From Mesorhizobium sp. PAMC28654 (GTDB taxonomy: Bacteria; Pseudomonadota; Alphaproteobacteria; Rhizobiales; Rhizobiaceae): a stretch of DNA of 64,000 bases. Shown in pieces: positions 1 through 8,800 of this stretch. The translations under genes were made by a program, and so were the position numbers. Below the pieces are notes generated by a model. That model saw only the letters and a list, made by a program, of their open reading frames with translations. It was not told where the DNA came from and ran no database searches. The stretch is taken from assembly GCF_020616515.1 (NCBI RefSeq), contig NZ_CP085135.1, positions 5,813,001 to 5,877,000 on the forward strand. Reading direction: 5' to 3'. Numbering within the stretch: position 1 is the first letter of the stretch; every line of letters begins with the position of its first letter.

Positions 1-767
1 CAATGGCGACAAACTCGCTGGAGGACAGCGGATCGCCGCCACAGGGTTAGCTTGAGGCCAAGGTCGGCGGCTTGCCGCATGATCAGGCCGGCCTCGGCAT
101 GATAGCCGCCAAAGTAGAGAACCTCCGTGCCGGCCTCTTTCAGGCGCGTGATCAGCGCCGAATAATCTTTCTCCCCGGCATTGATGCGGGCTTCCATCAC
201 GATGGGTTGGCCGGCCGCCGTCAGCGCGCTTTTCACTTCCGCCGCCAGCCCGGCGCCAAACGCCGACTTGTCGTCGATGATGGCGATCTTCCTGCCGAGG
301 AAATGTTTCAGAATGTACCGCGACGCCGTCGGCCCTTGCTGGTCGTCTCGTCCGCCGATGCGAAAGATCGACCTGAAACCGCGCTCGGTGATCTGCGGAT
401 TGGTCGACACCGTCAGGCTGACCACGCCGGATTCTTCGTAGACTTCCGAGGCTGGAAGGGTCGCTCCGGAGCAGAAATGTCCGTTCACGAAGGTGATGCC
501 ATCGGCAATCAGCTTGTTGGCTACGGACACAGCCTGTCGGGGGTCGCATGCATCGTCGGCAACGACGATCTCGATCTTCTCGCCACCAATTCCGCCATGG
601 GAATTGATGTCGTCGGCCGCCGCCGCTGCTCCAGCCTTCAACTGATCGCCAAAACTCGCATTGGGACCGGTCATCGGTCCGACGACGGCGATGCGAATGT
701 CCGCAAAGGCCGCCCCAGCGCTCAATGCAAGGACAGTTGTCGCCAGCAATATTGATCGAAAACGCAT
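1..767 (-). CDS. Branched-chain amino-acid-type ABC transporter substrate-binding protein (LivK family), 3' end outside window
   Basis: The minus-strand reading starts at ATG 767 with a Sec signal peptide (charged MRFR, hydrophobic stretch, cleavage near AAFA-D). It continues with the type I periplasmic-binding-protein pattern IAVVGPMTGPNASFGDQ, followed by a DDACDPRQAVSVANKL segment, as in LivK/LivJ. The protein would bind an amino acid or similar ligand in the periplasm for a Liv-type ABC importer whose other genes would lie to the left. Near position 41 the frame appears to slip: in the read frame the sequence turns into WRRSAVLQ, whereas skipping one base restores GGDPLSSSEFVAI, which is what this family has there. 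The gene lies 77 bp downstream of the cyclodeaminase gene on the same strand, so co-transcription is plausible. Family assignment is firm; ligand is unknown. Confidence 0.85.
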   Translation of the reverse strand, partial: MRFRSILLATTVLALSAGAAFADIRIAVVGPMTGPNASFGDQLKAGAAAAADDINSHGGIGGEKIEIVVADDACDPRQAVSVANKLIADGITFVNGHFCSGATLPASEVYEESGVVSLTVSTNPQITERGFRSIFRIGGRDDQQGPTASRYILKHFLGRKIAIIDDKSAFGAGLAAEVKSALTAAGQPIVMEARINAGEKDYSALITRLKEAGTEVLYFGGYHAEAGLIMRQAADLGLKLTLWRRSAVLQRVCRH

Positions 768-844
768 TGGATTCTCCTCCGGCTCATGGTTAAGGGATGG
801 CAACAGGGCCGGACGCAGCCGGCGATGAAGCGAGACTTGACAGT

Positions 845-1852
845 TCAGAGCACCACGATCTGCCCGGCCTTTTGCGCGCGGGCGCGGCTGTAGGCGATGT
901 GCGCGGCGACCATGTCCTCCATGGCGATGCCCATCGCCTTGTAGACGGTGATCTCATCCGCCGTTTGCCGCCCGGCCTTGCGACCGATCAGCATGTCTCC
1001 GAGCAGCGTGGCTTCGCGGGGATCGATGCCGGCGAGTTCCGCGCAGCCAACCGGCGGCGCCTTGAACGCTTCCGTGGTTTCGACGAACAGCCGCGCGATC
1101 AAGATCAGCTCCGGCGGCAGTTCGCCCTGGGGCGGGGCATAGCCGACCGAGGAAACATGCGTGCCTTGCCTGATCCATTCAGCGTCGATGACGGGCATGT
1201 AGGAATGGCTGGCCAGGCACACGACGTCGGAGGTCCTGACCGCCGCCTCGATATCCCGGACAGCCACGGCGCGGGGGGCCAGCCGGGCCAGTTTCTCGGC
1301 GTCTTCATAGTGAAGCGAAGCGATGCGGATCTCGTCGAAGTCACGGACAAGCGGCAGGAGGCGCAGGTGCTCCCGACCCTGCACGCCCGCGCCGACAAGG
1401 GTAACGGTGCGCGCATCCTGGCGGGCGAGTTCCCGCACCGACAGAACCGCCGAAGCGGCCGTTCGAATGCCAGTGATGTATGTCCCGTCCATGATGCAGA
1501 GCGGAGCGCCCGTTGCCGGGTCGAAGAGGTTGATCAGCGCCAGGTGGTTCGGCAGATCAATCTCGAGATTGGCCTCGAAGACATTGACGATCTTGACCGC
1601 GATGTTCATGCCTTCCTGCCAGGCAGGCATCGACAGCGAGAAGCCTTTTCCCGGCACCGTGATTTCCGGCCTGTCCGGCGATTGGACCCTGCCATCGGCG
1701 ATGGCGCGAAAACCCTCGGCAAGACCGTCGATCAGCAGGTTGAGATCGAGCAGCCGCACGACGTCCTGTTCGCTGAGGACAAGGACATCCAGGTTGCCCT
1801 TGGCGATCTCAGCCGCGCTTTTCCGCAGCTCGGTTGCGCTTGATATGTTCAT
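845..1852 (-). CDS. Ornithine cyclodeaminase / mu-crystallin family protein
   Basis: A 335-residue NAD(P)-dependent enzyme of the ornithine cyclodeaminase/mu-crystallin fold. It has the dimer/substrate region with GTYITGIRTAASAVLSVREL followed by a Rossmann dinucleotide motif GAGVQG at residues 154-159. Family members deaminate or reduce cyclic imino acids (ornithine to proline, ketimine reduction, alanine dehydrogenase), and the true substrate cannot be told from sequence. The start at 1852 is chosen because GGAG lies just upstream in the context ctggagtgaaggc-ATG; a longer form starting at 1948 would run into the regulatory region. It is divergent from the LysR gene at 1967 and precedes a LivK-like gene, which suggests an amino-acid catabolic unit controlled by that regulator. 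Confidence 0.85.
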   Translation of the reverse strand: MNISSATELRKSAAEIAKGNLDVLVLSEQDVVRLLDLNLLIDGLAEGFRAIADGRVQSPDRPEITVPGKGFSLSMPAWQEGMNIAVKIVNVFEANLEIDLPNHLALINLFDPATGAPLCIMDGTYITGIRTAASAVLSVRELARQDARTVTLVGAGVQGREHLRLLPLVRDFDEIRIASLHYEDAEKLARLAPRAVAVRDIEAAVRTSDVVCLASHSYMPVIDAEWIRQGTHVSSVGYAPPQGELPPELILIARLFVETTEAFKAPPVGCAELAGIDPREATLLGDMLIGRKAGRQTADEITVYKAMGIAMEDMVAAHIAYSRARAQKAGQIVVL

Positions 1853-1966
1853 GCCTTCACTCCAGTGCACGGCAGGTCGTCCTGCTGTTGTAGAGTCAGA
1901 CAAAATCATTTGGCTGATCAAGGAAAACGACTTTATTTGTACCTGCATGATTTCAAGTTATGGTTG

Positions 1967-2857
1967 ATGATGCGCCGCAAACTGCCATCCCTGTCCGCGC
2001 TCCGCACGTTCGAGGCCCTTGCCCGCACGTTGAGCTTCACGAAAGCCGCCGCCGAGCTCGGTGTGACGCAGGCAGCGGTGAGCCGCCAGATCAAGAATCT
2101 CGAGACGGAACTGGCGGTCGAGCTGGTCTCACGCAAATCGGGCAAGAACAGCCTGACGGACGCCGGTGATCTTCTGTTCGGCGGCGTCTACAAGGCCTTC
2201 GACACAATGGAAGCCGTCATCGACCGCATCACCGACAGCGGCGGCCGCGAAATCCTGAATGTCAGCGTGGCGCCGTATTTTTCATCTCAATGGCTGACGC
2301 CCAGATTGATGACGTTTGTCCAGCAGCATCCGGAGATCGACCTGCGTCTGCACCACTCCTACCACCCTGCCGATCACCGCAGGGAGAACATCGATATCGG
2401 CATCAACTGGGGATCGGGTGTCTGGCCGGGCGCCGAAAAGACCAAGGTGCTCGACGGCGCCCTGGTGCCCGTCGCAAGCCCCGCATTCGCGGCAAGTGTC
2501 AGCGGTGCGCTAACGCCGCGCAGTCTGGTTGACCAGCCACTGTTCTACGAGTTCGACCTGCAGCATTGGCGGCTCTGGTTCGAGACGCAGGGCGTGACGG
2601 CGCCGGCGATGCTGAAGGCGCAACGGTTGAGCGATTCCCACGCCTTGCGCCGAGCCGCCATCGACGGGCACGGGATAGCGCTCTTCTTCGCTTCGCTCAT
2701 CGAGGAGGATGTTGTCGCGGGGCGCCTGGTGCGCCTTTTCGAGGACGCGGTGCATGTCGGGTACGACTACTACCTGAATTATTCCCGAGACGCCGAACTG
2801 CCGAGAAAGGCAAAGGCGTTCCGGCGCTTCATCCTGGCCGAGAGCGGCGTTTCATAG
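1967..2857 (+). CDS. LysR-family transcriptional regulator (GcvA-like)
   Basis: A 296-residue LysR-type regulator. The N-terminal winged helix-turn-helix reads LPSLSALRTFEALARTLSFT followed by KAAAELGVTQAAVSRQIKNLE, the pattern of the GcvA/AmpR branch. The rest is a periplasmic-binding-like effector domain. Two adjacent ATG codons (1967 and 1970) are possible starts; an in-frame extension upstream to 1865 is unlikely because it covers the divergent promoter region. It is transcribed away from the ornithine-cyclodeaminase-family gene, with 114 bp between the two starts, so it probably controls that gene and itself. The effector is unknown. Confidence 0.88.
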   Translation: MMRRKLPSLSALRTFEALARTLSFTKAAAELGVTQAAVSRQIKNLETELAVELVSRKSGKNSLTDAGDLLFGGVYKAFDTMEAVIDRITDSGGREILNVSVAPYFSSQWLTPRLMTFVQQHPEIDLRLHHSYHPADHRRENIDIGINWGSGVWPGAEKTKVLDGALVPVASPAFAASVSGALTPRSLVDQPLFYEFDLQHWRLWFETQGVTAPAMLKAQRLSDSHALRRAAIDGHGIALFFASLIEEDVVAGRLVRLFEDAVHVGYDYYLNYSRDAELPRKAKAFRRFILAESGVS

Positions 2858-2975
2858 GCGGCCGCGCAGATTTGCCATGCGGGCAGGCCCCGGGAGCGGG
2901 CGACGCCAGAGCGGACGAATTGATTCCGGATTCGGTGCCATCCCGCTGTTGCGGCGTGATTTTTCGAGATCGTCC

Positions 2976-4142
2976 CTATTCGATGCGCACACCCTGTGCA
3001 TCGAGAAGCACGCACCCCTTGGGATCGAAGCCGACATCCACCGCTTCGCCCTCGCGCAGCGGCTGGCCGTCGATGAGCGTGTTGGCGCGCACCGGCGTGT
3101 TGCCGCCGATGTCGATCTCGTAGACGGCGTTGCCGCCGAGATAGGATGTCGAGACGATCCGCCCCACCAGCCGGTTGGCGATGGCGGCGGCGCCGACCAT
3201 CAGCTTTTGCGGGCGGATGACGACGGTCACGGCACTGCCAGTCGCAAGCGCTTTCGGTGAGGCGGCCCTGACCGTGTGTCCGGTGGCGAGCGCTATCGTT
3301 GCCACGCTGCCTTCCATGACGGTGACGCTGCCCGGCAGCATGTTGGCCTTGCCGAGGAAATTGGCGACGAAGGCGGTGGCCGGCCGATCGTAGACCTCGC
3401 CGGGCGTGCCGATCTGCTCGACCACGCCGGCATTCATCACCACGATGCGGTCAGACATGGACAGGGCTTCCTCCTGGTCATGCGTCACGAAAATCGCTGT
3501 GATCCCAGTCTCTTTCTGGATCTTCTTGATCTCGACGCGCATGTCCTCGCGCATGTTGGCGTCGAGCGCCGAGAGGGGCTCGTCCAACAGCAGCACTTCC
3601 GGTTCGAAGACGATGGCGCGGGCCAGCGCGATGCGCTGCTGCTGGCCGCCGGAAAGCTGCGACGGCAGCTTTTTCTCGCTGCCGGGAAGCCGCACCATCT
3701 CCAGTGCCTTGCCGACCCGCCTGACGATCTCGGCCTTTGGGACGTTGCGGTATTTCAGGCCGAAGGCGACGTTGTCGAAGACGTTCTTGTGCGGGAAAAG
3801 CGCGTAGTTCTGGAAGACCAGGCCGATGTTGCGCTTGTAGATCGGGATGTCGTCGACACGCTTGCCGCCGATCGAGATCAGGCCGCTTGAAATATCGACC
3901 AGGCCGGCGATCGAGCGCAGGATCGTCGTCTTGCCGCAGCCGGAGGGGCCGAGCAAGGTGACGAAGCTGCCCTTGTCGATCGCCAGCGAGAAATTCCGCA
4001 CCGCCGCGAACTTGCCGTAGAAGATGTCGATGTCGCGAAACTCGACCGCCGGCTTGCCCACCGGCTCAATGCCCTGGGCAAGCTCGCCGCGAGCAACCCC
4101 GGCCGCGACCGGCCGGGGTTCGTGGAGCTTGTCGTCATGCAC
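2976..4142 (-). CDS. ABC transporter ATP-binding protein, spermidine/putrescine (PotA) type
   Basis: A 388-residue ATPase that powers the importer encoded just upstream. Visible motifs are Walker A GPSGCGKT (65-72), signature LSGGQ (163-167), Walker B LLLDEP (184-189), D-loop SALD and H-loop His221. A C-terminal TOBE-type regulatory region follows from about residue 290, as in PotA and FbpC. The start overlaps the end of the solute-binding-protein gene by 8 bp, consistent with translational coupling as the last gene of the operon. An N-terminal extension of about 30 residues before the first beta strand is slightly longer than usual. The polyamine-like substrate is inferred from the binding-protein and permease families only. 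Confidence 0.9.
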   Translation of the reverse strand: MHDDKLHEPRPVAAGVARGELAQGIEPVGKPAVEFRDIDIFYGKFAAVRNFSLAIDKGSFVTLLGPSGCGKTTILRSIAGLVDISSGLISIGGKRVDDIPIYKRNIGLVFQNYALFPHKNVFDNVAFGLKYRNVPKAEIVRRVGKALEMVRLPGSEKKLPSQLSGGQQQRIALARAIVFEPEVLLLDEPLSALDANMREDMRVEIKKIQKETGITAIFVTHDQEEALSMSDRIVVMNAGVVEQIGTPGEVYDRPATAFVANFLGKANMLPGSVTVMEGSVATIALATGHTVRAASPKALATGSAVTVVIRPQKLMVGAAAIANRLVGRIVSTSYLGGNAVYEIDIGGNTPVRANTLIDGQPLREGEAVDVGFDPKGCVLLDAQGVRIE

Positions 4143-5277
4143 CTTTGGACACCCTGTCCCACTGCTTGTCCCAGGCGTCCTCGTTCTTTGCCCAGTAGAG
4201 CGGATCGGCGTAGGTCAGCGACTTCATCGTTCCGGTCGGATCGAAGGCGGGCAGGGCGGCGATCTTGTCGGTCAGCTTCACCTTGGTCGGGTCGAGAGAG
4301 GGCGGATAGTTCTGGCCCTCGGCCACCGCGATCGAGGTCGCCGGATCGAGCATGAAGTTGATCAGTTCCTCGCATTCGGCCATCGGCGAACCCTTGAGGA
4401 TCAGCATGTCCTCCATCCAGGCGTAGGAGCCGGCGGGGTCGAGATAGCCGATCGGCTGGCCCTGCTGCTGCAGGGCGGCGACGCGGCCCGACCAGGCGTC
4501 GGTGACGACGATCTCGTTTCTCGACAACAGGTCCATCAGTTCGGCGCCGGAGCTCCAGAACTTCTTGGCGAGGTCGCGCGTCTCGCGCACCTTGGCCCAG
4601 ACCGCATCCATGTCCTGGATGTTGTTGGGGTCCTGCTTGGTTTGCAGTGCGGCATACCAGACGCGGGTGGTCATGTCGGCGTAGCCGCCGATCTTGCCGG
4701 CATATTTCTTGTCGGTGAGCAGGTTTGCGCCCTTTTCCTTGGCTTCGTCGGCCGAGATCACCTTGGTGTTGTAGGCGATGCCGGTGGTGCCGTAGTCATA
4801 GGGCACGGCCGACAGCTTTGGCGTGATCTTGCGGAACGGATCGATCATGGCGGTCAGCACATTCGCCATGTTGGGGATGTTGGCCTCGTTGATCTCCGAG
4901 TTGAAGCCGGCATTGACGTATTTGATGTAGTAGTTGACGCCGGAGGAATGGATGACCTGGAAGTCGCCGGGCTTCGAGGTCTTGATCTTGGTGATGATCT
5001 CGTCCTCGTCGCCGAACGTGCCTTGCACGACCTTGATGCTGGATTTCGCCGTATAGGGCTGGAAGGCGTATTTATCGATCGCTTCCTGCACCACGCCGCC
5101 CCAGCCGTCGAAGCGCACTTCCGAGACCGCGGCCAGCGCGCGTCCCATCCAGGGCATGGACAATCCGGTGGCGGCGGCGGCCGCCGCCGTCAGCGTCAGG
5201 AACGAGCGTCGGCTGATATCGCCATTCGCGTAGCGGTCACTTAACCGCTCCAGTCTTTTACCGTTGGTCAGTTTCAT
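4135..5277 (-). CDS. Extracellular solute-binding protein, PotD/PotF family, Tat-exported
   Basis: A 380-residue periplasmic binding protein of the polyamine-type importer. The N-terminus carries a twin-arginine signal SRRSFLTLTAAAAAATG with Arg23-Arg24, followed by a hydrophobic stretch and an ALA cleavage region, so it is probably exported folded by Tat. The mature part resembles bacterial solute-binding family 8/PotD proteins (FDGWGGVVQEAIDKY, then YDYGTTGIAYNTK). It overlaps the permease gene by 20 bp upstream and the ATPase gene by 8 bp downstream, so all four genes form one tight operon. The ligand could be putrescine, spermidine or another small cationic compound; sequence alone does not decide. 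Confidence 0.88.
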   Translation of the reverse strand: MKLTNGKRLERLSDRYANGDISRRSFLTLTAAAAAATGLSMPWMGRALAAVSEVRFDGWGGVVQEAIDKYAFQPYTAKSSIKVVQGTFGDEDEIITKIKTSKPGDFQVIHSSGVNYYIKYVNAGFNSEINEANIPNMANVLTAMIDPFRKITPKLSAVPYDYGTTGIAYNTKVISADEAKEKGANLLTDKKYAGKIGGYADMTTRVWYAALQTKQDPNNIQDMDAVWAKVRETRDLAKKFWSSGAELMDLLSRNEIVVTDAWSGRVAALQQQGQPIGYLDPAGSYAWMEDMLILKGSPMAECEELINFMLDPATSIAVAEGQNYPPSLDPTKVKLTDKIAALPAFDPTGTMKSLTYADPLYWAKNEDAWDKQWDRVSKGA

Positions 5278-6136
5278 TGCAGTTCTCCCATTTACGTTGC
5301 TTTTTTCTGAACCGGGTGAGGCTTTGCAGGATGAGCCCGCCTATCAAGGGAATGCCGACCGTCACCAGGATCATGACGGTGCCCAGCGCATTCACCTCCG
5401 GGCTGATCGAGATCTTCAGCATGGACAGGATCTGCGTCGGCATGGTTTCGACGCCGGCCGGGCGCCAGAACAGGCTGGCCGCGGTGTTGTCGAAGGAGAT
5501 GGTGAAGGCGAGCAGCACGCTGGCGAGAACGGCGGGAATAAGCAGCGGCAGCGTGATCTCGCGGAAAGTCGACAGCCGCGACGCGCCGAGTGAAAGTGCT
5601 GCTTCCTCATAGGAGCGCTTGATGCCGACCATGCGCGCCTGCACGATCAGCACCACGTAGGGCAAGGTGAGCAGGATATGGCCGAGCACAAGCAGCGTCA
5701 TCGAGCGCGGCTGGTCGATCGACTTGATCATCACCAACAGGCCGACGCCGAGGATCGTCTCGGGCACGAGCGCGGGCAGGATGACCAGCGTGTTGATCAC
5801 CTGCTTGCCGGCGAATTCGAAGCGCACCAGCGCGAAGGCGGTCATGATGCCGATCAGCGTCGTCACCGCCGCCGTCACCAGGGCAATCCACATCGAGGTC
5901 TGGAAGGCGGCGAGCACTGGCTCGTTGGTCAACAGCTTGGCATACCAGCGCAGGCTGACGCCGGTCATGGGAAAGCCGCCGAACATGGAATCGTTGAAGG
6001 ACAAAACGATGGTGGCGATGATCGGCGCGAACATGAAGATATAGACGCAGACCGTAACGAAGCCGGTCAGCCGCCAGGCCCACCTGCCTTCGCGGTCGCG
6101 ATGCACGGCCGTCACGCGCCCGAATCCTTCATGCAC
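5258..6136 (-). CDS. ABC transporter permease, PotC type
   Basis: A 292-residue inner-membrane permease with about six hydrophobic segments. It has a binding-protein-dependent transport signature (EEAALSLGASRLSTFREITLPLL), the EAA loop that contacts the ATPase. The start is GTG at 6134-6136. It is the second permease of the pair typical of PotABCD systems, following the PotB-type gene by 9 bp. The start codon sits inside a 17-bp tandem duplication (6124-6157) that also contains the stop codon of the upstream gene. Without the duplication the two genes would overlap. Family call is secure. Confidence 0.88.
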   Translation of the reverse strand: MHEGFGRVTAVHRDREGRWAWRLTGFVTVCVYIFMFAPIIATIVLSFNDSMFGGFPMTGVSLRWYAKLLTNEPVLAAFQTSMWIALVTAAVTTLIGIMTAFALVRFEFAGKQVINTLVILPALVPETILGVGLLVMIKSIDQPRSMTLLVLGHILLTLPYVVLIVQARMVGIKRSYEEAALSLGASRLSTFREITLPLLIPAVLASVLLAFTISFDNTAASLFWRPAGVETMPTQILSMLKISISPEVNALGTVMILVTVGIPLIGGLILQSLTRFRKKQRKWENCNETDQR

Positions 6137-6157
6137 CCAGATCCTTCATGCACTCAG
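6124..6157. repeat. 17-bp tandem duplication at the permease/permease junction
   Basis: Two adjacent 17-bp copies (6124-6140 and 6141-6157) differ at one base. Each contains, on the minus strand, GTGCATGAAGGAT. One copy supplies the TGA stop of the PotB-type gene, the other the GTG start of the PotC-type gene. Collapsing the repeat would give a start/stop overlap, the usual arrangement in such operons. Confidence 0.8.
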
Positions 6158-7024
6158 CCCCTTCATGATCTGGGACAGGCCCATATAGCGGCTGTAGGCG
6201 GCCGCGACCGCGCCGAGCAGGACGAACAGGACGATGGACAGCGTCGCGCCCATCGGCCAGTTCAGCTGGCTCATGATGGTGTCGTAGATCAGATTGCCGA
6301 ACAGCGCGTCGCGGCTGCCGCCCAGAAGTTGCGGCGTCACATAACTGCCGGCGGCCAGCACGAAGCAGAGCAGCAGCCCGGCGCCCAGCCCAGGCAGCGA
6401 CAGCGGCAGCGTCACCTCGCGAAAAGCCTGGGCGCTGGTGCAGCCCATGGAGCGGGCGGCGGCGATCAGCGTGCGGTCGATGCTTTCGAGGCTGACATAG
6501 ACATTGAGGATCATGTAGGGCAGCAGGAAATGCAGCAGCCCCATGATGACGGCGCCCTCGGTGTAGAGCATGGGCAGCGGCTCGTTGATGACGCCAAGCT
6601 TGAGCAGCACGACATTGATCAGCCCCTGTTCGCCGAGGATATGGATCCAGGAGAAGGTGCGGATGGTGAAGCTGATCCAGAACGGCACGATCAGCAGCAG
6701 CAACAGCAGCCATTTGTGCCGGAAGGTCGTGGCCCAGATGAAATAGGCCGGGAAATAACCGACGACACCGCAGATCACCGCCGTGATGACGCCGACGCGC
6801 ACGGTCTTGAAAAGGAAGCCGTGATAGTAGCTGTCGGTGAGGAATTCCTTCCAGTTGTCGAAGGTCAGCGATGCCTGCTCGACGCCGGCCGTGACGAAGG
6901 TGAAGAAGGTGTACACTGTCATCATCAAGATCGGCAGCAGCAGGAGCAGGAGCAGCAACACCAGCGCCGGCGCGACAAGAGCCCAGGCCAATCGCTTGTC
7001 GTACAGTTTCCAGCCTTTGGTCAC
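6146..7024 (-). CDS. ABC transporter permease, PotB type
   Basis: A 292-residue inner-membrane permease and the first gene of the PotABCD-like operon. It begins with GTG at 7022-7024 and a charged N-terminus leading into a long Leu-rich membrane segment. Further hydrophobic segments surround the EAA-type loop AAARSMGCTSAQAFREVTLPL, which docks onto the ATPase. It forms a heterodimeric channel with the downstream PotC-type permease. No gene precedes it on this strand for more than 400 bp, so the operon promoter should lie between 7025 and about 7430. Confidence 0.88.
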   Translation of the reverse strand: MTKGWKLYDKRLAWALVAPALVLLLLLLLLPILMMTVYTFFTFVTAGVEQASLTFDNWKEFLTDSYYHGFLFKTVRVGVITAVICGVVGYFPAYFIWATTFRHKWLLLLLLIVPFWISFTIRTFSWIHILGEQGLINVVLLKLGVINEPLPMLYTEGAVIMGLLHFLLPYMILNVYVSLESIDRTLIAAARSMGCTSAQAFREVTLPLSLPGLGAGLLLCFVLAAGSYVTPQLLGGSRDALFGNLIYDTIMSQLNWPMGATLSIVLFVLLGAVAAAYSRYMGLSQIMKGLSA

Positions 7025-7433
7025 GATGGTCCAATCCGGCTATCTGTCTTGGATCGGCAAAGTTGCCGGCCCCCCAAAAGCCAGCTTCGACGATTGGCGT
7101 GCCGCTGTCCACCGTTTCGCGCATGGTGGCCTGCACAATTCCCGGGCAGGCACAAAGGGCATCAAAAGAGGGGAATTTGTTCACCACGCCGAAGCATTGG
7201 CGGGGGAGTTTGTACCGGCAGCGATGCTGTTCGGCTAAGCTTGCGTCCGTTCGGGCATTGCCGGATGTTGGTGGCGGGCTGTTGTACTTGCCAGCTTTCC
7301 GTGCCACGGCTGGGCCATAAAGATTATCAGTGACGGGCAGCTTATTTGATTAGACGCCGCTTATATTTTGCGGGCCAGTCAATCGGCACCCTCGGGAAAC
7401 CCGCCACTGAGTGCTGATTGCTGGAATTGACAG
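7025..7433. other. Intergenic region between divergent transcription units
   Basis: These 409 bp separate the PotB-type permease (leftward) from the ATP-grasp gene (rightward). They should hold both promoters. No convincing gene, hairpin terminator or operator palindrome was recognised; short open frames here lack ribosome-binding sites and family-like sequence. Confidence 0.5.
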
Positions 7434-8642
7434 ATGCTTCCCCAGTTAGAGATGGATGATCCTGTTTCCAGCCGGCCCGCCGGGGTGGTTATTCTTGGCG
7501 GGGCGCATGGCACGCTGGCGCTGGCCCGGAGCCTTGGCGCCCGGAAAGTGCCGGTATGGCTGGTCAGCTCCGACACGCCCCTGCCGCGCTTTTCGCGTTA
7601 TGCGCATAGAACGATTACCTGGCCTGGCCCCAGGGAAGAGGGTGCCATTGCCTTCCTGCTCGATATGGCGGCGACCCATGGTTTGCAGGGCTTTGTCCTG
7701 ATCCCTAGCGGGGATGCCGAAGTTCGTCTTGTGTCGCAGGCCATCGACCAATTGTCTGATGTATTCGACGTGGTGCTGCCGCCATGGGAGCGGTTGAAAT
7801 GGGTTTGCGAAAAGCCGCTGCTCTACCGTCGGGCGCGAGAACTGGGTATCGCCGTTCCGCTGACTTATGAGCTAGGCTCGCTTGAGCAGGCCGCCACCGC
7901 CGAACTCCGCTTTCCCGTCGTGCTCAAGCCGAACATGGGCGGGCGCAGCCGTTTTGCCCGCGCCAAGGCGGTTCTCGCCGACAACCAGGAAACTTTCCTG
8001 ACGGCCTTCAAATGGGCCGCCGGACAGGTCGGCGTCGAGAATGTCGTCGTCCAGGAAATGATACCGGGAGGCGGGGAGAGCCAGTTTTCCTATGCGGCGC
8101 TGTGGAACCAGGGCGCGCCGGTGGCGGAATTCACCGCGCGGCGTACGCGGCAGTTTCCCGTCGACTTCGGCTATACCAGCACGTTCGTCGAGATCGTCGA
8201 CGAGCTGCAATTGATCGAGGCCGCGCGCCGGCTTCTGCGATCGATCGGCCATCACGGGCTTGTGGAGGTCGAGTTCAAGCGCGATGCCCGCGACGGCTCG
8301 ATGAAGATACTCGATGTCAATCCACGGCCCTGGACATGGTTTGGCCTGTCCGCCGCCGCTGGCGTCGATCTTGGCGCCATGCTTTGGGCGGTCAGGTCGG
8401 GTGACAAGGTCGCGGCAGTCTCGGCGCGGCCGAACACATCCTGGATGTATCTGGTTCGCGATGTGGTGGCTGCGGGCAAGTTGATCTCGAGCGGCCGGCT
8501 GAACATCCCAGCCTATTTGCGCGCGTTCGGCTCGGTGCGGGCGTGGGCGACATTTTCAGCCGGCGATCCCGTGCCCGGTTTGATCGACATACCATTGACG
8601 GCATGGCGCGTGCTGACGCGGCGTATACTTCGCATCCGCTGA
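7434..8642 (+). CDS. ATP-grasp domain protein (carbamoyl-phosphate-synthase-like fold)
   Basis: A 402-residue cytosolic protein with an N-terminal Rossmann-like pre-ATP-grasp part (VVILGGAHGTLALARSLGA, residues about 18-36). The ATP-grasp core follows: KPNMGGRSRFARAKAV, VVVQEMIPGGGESQFSYAAL, and the metal/ATP-binding end VEVEFKRDARDGSMKILDVNPR. Such enzymes ligate a carboxylate to an amine or other nucleophile through an acyl phosphate; the substrates here are not predictable. A C-terminal extension of about 90 residues follows the core. The gene lies 158 bp upstream of a flavoprotein monooxygenase on the same strand, so the two may act on one small molecule. It is not a carbamoyl-phosphate synthase, which would be much larger. 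Confidence 0.82.
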   Translation: MLPQLEMDDPVSSRPAGVVILGGAHGTLALARSLGARKVPVWLVSSDTPLPRFSRYAHRTITWPGPREEGAIAFLLDMAATHGLQGFVLIPSGDAEVRLVSQAIDQLSDVFDVVLPPWERLKWVCEKPLLYRRARELGIAVPLTYELGSLEQAATAELRFPVVLKPNMGGRSRFARAKAVLADNQETFLTAFKWAAGQVGVENVVVQEMIPGGGESQFSYAALWNQGAPVAEFTARRTRQFPVDFGYTSTFVEIVDELQLIEAARRLLRSIGHHGLVEVEFKRDARDGSMKILDVNPRPWTWFGLSAAAGVDLGAMLWAVRSGDKVAAVSARPNTSWMYLVRDVVAAGKLISSGRLNIPAYLRAFGSVRAWATFSAGDPVPGLIDIPLTAWRVLTRRILRIR

Positions 8643-8800
8643 AACAATTAACCGACAGCGCCGGTTAATCTGCCAGCCTGCCCGCGGAACGCGGCGTATT
8701 TGCGCATTCTTAACCCGGCAACGTTTAGGACGGCGAGGCGCCTGACCGGCTGTTCAGCGGGGATCGGGCGTCTGAAAACAGACCCGCGAGACCTAAAGAC

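Noticed and set aside
845-1852. EutC of the 16-24 kb system
   Set aside because: The cyclodeaminase-family gene is 14 kb away with its own LysR regulator and a LivK-like neighbour, so linkage is not supported.
5678-7333. Long plus-strand open frame (551 codons, Gln/His/Asp-rich)
   Set aside because: It is antisense to the two permease genes; the odd composition is what high-GC coding DNA gives on the opposite strand, with no family pattern.
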